Source of the DNA: Agromyces sp.
GTDB taxonomy: Bacteria > Actinomycetota > Actinomycetes > Actinomycetales > Microbacteriaceae
DNA: 23,638 nt
NCBI GenBank assembly: GCA_031178025.1
Contig: JAPSJU010000008.1
Location: 1-23,638, forward strand
Direction of reading: 5' to 3'
Position 1 is the stretch's first letter, and the number at the start of each line of letters is the position of its first letter. The notes beneath the pieces were generated by a model. It was not told where the DNA came from. It searched no databases and saw only the letters and a program-made list of their open reading frames with translations. Made by a program: the position numbers and the translations under genes. Below are positions 20,514-23,638 of the stretch, in pieces.

Positions 20514-23333
20514 ATGTTCGGAAACTCCACTCGCGCGCGCAGGCGCGTGGTGGCGACGATCCCCGTCCTCGCACTCGCAGCCGCCGGATTGGCGACCATG
20601 GGCGCGACGACGGCATCGGCGGCACCATCGCACGTCTCCGCGCCGGTGATCGGCGACGACGAGTACTACATGAACTACGTCGCGCCGCGGGCCGAGACGG
20701 CCTTCGGCGTCGAGGACGAGGCCGTGGTCGACATCCACGGGCAGAAGTCGGGGGCCGTCGACGCGAGCACGGCGCTCGAACTCGCCAAGTCGGTCGACAC
20801 GAAGTACGCGCAGGGCAATCCGCAGGCTGCCCGCGGTCTCGCGAAGCTCGAGAGCAAGGCCATCAGGACCGGGAAGAGCCCGAAGGCCCTCAAGGGGGCG
20901 AAGACCACGCAGGAGGCGAAGCTCCTGACGATCCTCGTGGAGTTCAACGACGCCGCGAACGACGACTTCACCGGCGAGTACGTGCCGACCGAGTTCGGCG
21001 CGACCGAGTGCAAGCCCGGTGACGTGCAGAACGGCCCGCTGCACAACAACATCCCCGACCCGGCCGACTACGAGCTCGAGGACAACAACTCGATGTGGGT
21101 GCCCGACTTCTCCTCGGAGCACTTCAACAAGATGCTCTTCACCGATGAGGGCATCACCGAGCGGGTCCGCACCGACCTGACCGGTCCCGACGGACAGCCC
21201 GGCTTCGACATCTCCGGCTACACGATGAAGGCGATGTACGAGGAGATGTCGCGCGGGGCGTACACCGTCACGGGTGCGGCGACGCCGTGGATCACGGTGC
21301 CCCACTCCGAGGCCTGGTACGGCGCCACGACGTGCCACCTGAACGAGGAGGGCGTCTACGAGGCCGGCCCCATGCAGGACATGCAGGGTCACGACGACAA
21401 CCCGCTCGGTCCCGGCCAGCTGCCGATCGACGCGGTCGCCGCCCTCGCGCAGGCGCAGCCCGACTTCCCGTGGGCCGACTACGACATCGAGGACCAGGGC
21501 GACCGTGACGGCGACGGCAACGTGCTCGAGCCCGACGGCGTGATCGACCACGTCGTGCTCGTGCACGCCGGTGAGGACAAGTCCGGCGGCGGCGGCGAGC
21601 AGGGCACCTACGCCCTCTGGGCGCACTCCTCGGCAGTCGCCGGTGGCGCGCCGATCCCCGGCACCGACCTCATGCTGTCGAACTACATCGTCCAGCCCGA
21701 GGACTCGGGCGTCGGCGTGTTCGCCCACGAGTACGGTCACGACCTCGGTCTGCCCGACCTCTACGACACCTCGAACGCGGCGAGCTCCGACGTGGACTTC
21801 TGGGACCTCATGAGCTCGGGTTCGCACGCGGGCCCGATCTTCCAGTCGATGCCCACCCACATGGGCCTCTGGGACAAGTGGGTGCTCGGCTGGGCCGACC
21901 CGCTCGTGATGAACCCCGGCGACGACGTGCGAGAGGTCAAGGTCGGCCAGAACTCACGACCGAAGAAGGGCACGCAGGACGGCGTCAAGGTCAACCTGCC
22001 CGACAAGGTCGTCACGCTCGCCGAGCCGCACAGCGGCGAGGAGATGTGGTACACCGGCGCCGACCAGGACTGGGCCGACCTCCGACTCGGTCGCACGATC
22101 GAGGTTCCGGCGGACGCCAAGTTCTGGATGTGGAACAACTTCGTGATCGAAGCGGATTGGGACTACGGCTTCGTCGAGGTCTCGACCGACGGCGGCGCAA
22201 CGTGGACCGAGCAGAAGGTCTACGCCGAGGACGGCACCGAAGTCTCGACCCCCGACGGCTACTCCGACCCGAACGGCCGGATGGCCGACTTCGGCGGCGG
22301 CGTCGACAAGAAGTACGGGCTCACGGGCGACTCGCACGGCTGGCGCCACGACTACGTCGACCTCTCGTCGTACTCGGGCGAGACGGTGCAGCTGCGTCTG
22401 CGGCTCGCGACCGATGCGGCGTTCCAGGAGCGCGGCTGGTTCGCCGACGACTTCGCCCTCACGAGCGGTGCCGAGACGGTCTGGAGCGATGACGTCGAGA
22501 GCGGCGACGCCGGCTGGACCGCTGAGGTCGCCTCGTTCACCACGACGACCGGCCCCGGCTGGCGCCAGGACACCGGCACCTCGGTCAAGGCGCAGTACTA
22601 CCTGGTCGAGTGGCGGAACTTCGACGGCTTCGACGAAGGCCTGAAGCACGCATACAACAGCGTGTACAGCGATGGTGCCTGGAAGGTCGAGAAGCTCGCG
22701 TACAACGCCCCCGGGGCGCTCGTGTGGTACCGCGACACGACGTACGGCAACTCGAACATGATCACCGCGAACGAGGCGGCGCTGCCGAGCTACGGCGCGA
22801 AGGGCGGTCTGCTCATCGTGGACAGCCACTTCAACCCGCTGCAGCGCACCGGGGCGGCGGCCGACGCCGACCCCACCACGCTCAACGTGATGCCCTCGCG
22901 TGCGCAGTCGTCGAACGCGGCGTTCGGCCTCACCCAGACGTACCCCTTCACGGAGTGCTTCACGGGTGCCGACATCACGATCGAGTACTGCACGGATGTC
23001 CCGGCGCAGGCCGCGGTGAGCACCTTCACCGACGACCAGGGCTGGGTGCCGGGCTTCGCGCTGCGTGAGTCCGATGGTGCGCTGTTCTACCGCGACCGCG
23101 ACGCCTCCACCGTCGTCCCGTCGGTGGGCAACGCGCAGTACACGACGCCGCTGTACGACCTCGAGGGCAACCGCCTCCCGGCGTACGACGGGCTCGACAT
23201 CGGGCTCGGGCCGTTCGGATCGGGCAACCCCGCCGATTCCGGCGTCGGCTACGGCACCGTCATCTCGGTGAAGAAGGCGTACACGGGCAACGAGGCGGCG
23301 CTGATCCGGATCACGCCGCCCACCGTCGACTGA
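20514..23333 (+). CDS. secreted M6 family metalloprotease (immune inhibitor A-like)
   Basis: 939 residues. A Sec signal peptide (RARRR, hydrophobic 12-30, ASA before Ala37) is followed by a propeptide-like segment to about 130. The catalytic domain shows the extended zinc motif HEYGHDLGLPD at 405-415 (His405, Glu406, His409 and a likely Asp415 ligand) and DLMSSG with Met433. A calcium-binding-like loop DRDGDGN at 330-336 runs into DGVIDHVVLVHAG, as in InhA proteins. After the catalytic part come a beta-sandwich region (EVSTDGGATWTEQ near 560, then ETVQLRLRL) and a C-terminal VEG-like block (APGALVWYRDTTYGN, LLIVDSH). No sortase or anchor motif is present, so it should be released. Family knowledge: extracellular protein degradation; InhA of Bacillus also cleaves host proteins, which cannot be assumed here. 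Strong AAGGGAG ribosome site at 20503-20509. Confidence 0.95.
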   Translation: MFGNSTRARRRVVATIPVLALAAAGLATMGATTASAAPSHVSAPVIGDDEYYMNYVAPRAETAFGVEDEAVVDIHGQKSGAVDASTALELAKSVDTKYAQGNPQAARGLAKLESKAIRTGKSPKALKGAKTTQEAKLLTILVEFNDAANDDFTGEYVPTEFGATECKPGDVQNGPLHNNIPDPADYELEDNNSMWVPDFSSEHFNKMLFTDEGITERVRTDLTGPDGQPGFDISGYTMKAMYEEMSRGAYTVTGAATPWITVPHSEAWYGATTCHLNEEGVYEAGPMQDMQGHDDNPLGPGQLPIDAVAALAQAQPDFPWADYDIEDQGDRDGDGNVLEPDGVIDHVVLVHAGEDKSGGGGEQGTYALWAHSSAVAGGAPIPGTDLMLSNYIVQPEDSGVGVFAHEYGHDLGLPDLYDTSNAASSDVDFWDLMSSGSHAGPIFQSMPTHMGLWDKWVLGWADPLVMNPGDDVREVKVGQNSRPKKGTQDGVKVNLPDKVVTLAEPHSGEEMWYTGADQDWADLRLGRTIEVPADAKFWMWNNFVIEADWDYGFVEVSTDGGATWTEQKVYAEDGTEVSTPDGYSDPNGRMADFGGGVDKKYGLTGDSHGWRHDYVDLSSYSGETVQLRLRLATDAAFQERGWFADDFALTSGAETVWSDDVESGDAGWTAEVASFTTTTGPGWRQDTGTSVKAQYYLVEWRNFDGFDEGLKHAYNSVYSDGAWKVEKLAYNAPGALVWYRDTTYGNSNMITANEAALPSYGAKGGLLIVDSHFNPLQRTGAAADADPTTLNVMPSRAQSSNAAFGLTQTYPFTECFTGADITIEYCTDVPAQAAVSTFTDDQGWVPGFALRESDGALFYRDRDASTVVPSVGNAQYTTPLYDLEGNRLPAYDGLDIGLGPFGSGNPADSGVGYGTVISVKKAYTGNEAALIRITPPTVD

Positions 23334-23349
23334 TCCGCTGCACCTGATC

Positions 23350-23387
23350 GACGAGGCGTCGGCCCCCTCGGGGGTCGGCGCCTCGTC
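23350..23387 (+). terminator. long hairpin after the M6 protease gene
   Basis: GACGAGGCG (23350-23358) pairs perfectly with CGCCTCGTC (23379-23387), and the inner arms continue with C5/G5 and two G-T pairs to make a stem of about 17 bp with a CTCG loop. It starts 16 bp after the stop. There is no T tract, as is common for actinobacterial terminators. Confidence 0.8.
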
Positions 23388-23405
23388 GCGTCGGTCACCG
23401 ATTGC

Positions 23406-23638
23406 TCACGCGCATCCGTCCTCGTGGATCGCTACCGGGGCAGCGACGCGGCCAAGGGTTGCATCGTCCTCCGACTGTCGGAACTCGACGGCGAACTTCC
23501 GGATGTCCTCGGCTCCGTCATCTCGCGTGAACGCGACCTCGATGAAGTCGGCGTATGGACCTGAACACCCCGACGGATTCGTTCGAAGGTGCGGCTCGGC
23601 CATCAGGTCGGCCCAGACGTCGCCGACGTGGTGGCCAC
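23406..23638 (-). CDS. C-terminal part of an unknown protein (cut by window edge)
   Basis: At least 77 codons on the minus strand ending at TGA 23406-23408; the frame is open to the right edge, so the start lies outside. An internal Met (23603) is not likely the start, because the residues before it (HVGDVWADLMAEPH) read as continuous protein. The visible part is acidic with DFIEVAFTRDDGAEDIRKFAVEF and two Cys (one in SGCSGPYAD, one at DGCA near the end). No family is recognised. Its codon choice is slightly less GC-rich than its neighbours. Confidence 0.55.
   Translation of the reverse strand, partial: GHHVGDVWADLMAEPHLRTNPSGCSGPYADFIEVAFTRDDGAEDIRKFAVEFRQSEDDATLGRVAAPVAIHEDGCA

Noticed and set aside
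18577..20628. Minus-strand frame of 683 codons opposite nucS and the HAD gene
   Set aside because: It spans several real plus-strand genes and their promoters and shows no domain.
1..23638. Search for a defence island, prophage, transposon, CRISPR array or tRNA
   Set aside because: No integrase, transposase, terminal repeats, regular repeat-spacer pattern or tRNA-like cloverleaf was noticed; composition is even and the genes are housekeeping or accessory metabolism.

Overview
The window is very GC-rich, densely coding DNA with GTG and TTG starts, TANNNT-type -10 boxes directly in front of start codons, and a frequent GGCATCCG octamer. Together with nucS-type mismatch repair this points to an actinobacterium, most likely of the Microbacteriaceae; the genus cannot be fixed from the sequence. 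There are 19 protein genes, one of them cut by the right edge. I see no rRNA, tRNA, CRISPR array, insertion sequence or prophage, so it reads as an ordinary chromosomal core region and not an island.

Layout. (1) 31-3512, plus: a cell-envelope pair, an MprF-like lysyl-phosphatidylglycerol synthase with a degenerate rhomboid-like N-terminal domain, then a polysaccharide deacetylase lipoprotein. (2) 3549-5511, plus: a Nudix hydrolase and a protein with two alpha/beta-hydrolase domains in tandem. (3) 5570-10646, minus: a class A beta-lactamase-like serine hydrolase, an M13 metallopeptidase, and the two-subunit potassium uptake system ktrB-ktrA. (4) 10682-13330, plus: a MATE exporter and a PLP aminotransferase preceded by a leader that may fold over its ribosome binding site. 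(5) 13343-16704, minus: a LacI-family repressor and the threonine-degradation operon tdh-kbl. (6) 16954-20256, plus: an MFS transporter, a small unknown protein, nucS and a HAD phosphatase. (7) 20514-23333, plus: a secreted M6 (immune inhibitor A-like) metalloprotease ending at a strong hairpin, then the C-terminal end of an unknown minus-strand gene.

How the parts connect. The same 12-bp palindrome (CGAATCGATTCG) lies at the promoter of the LacI-family gene and just downstream of the -10 box of the MFS gene, on either side of tdh-kbl. This suggests the repressor controls itself and the transporter, and possibly threonine degradation. Tdh and Kbl together convert threonine to glycine and acetyl-CoA. 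KtrB and KtrA overlap by 8 bp and probably form one potassium channel complex. Seven genes appear to be transcribed from their own start codon (leaderless), which moves the start of ktrB and of the Nudix gene inward from the longest reading frame.

I found no clear evidence of a new defence or mobile system. The points most worth following are the rhomboid-like/LPG synthase architecture, the LacI operator pair, the structured aminotransferase leader and the double hydrolase.
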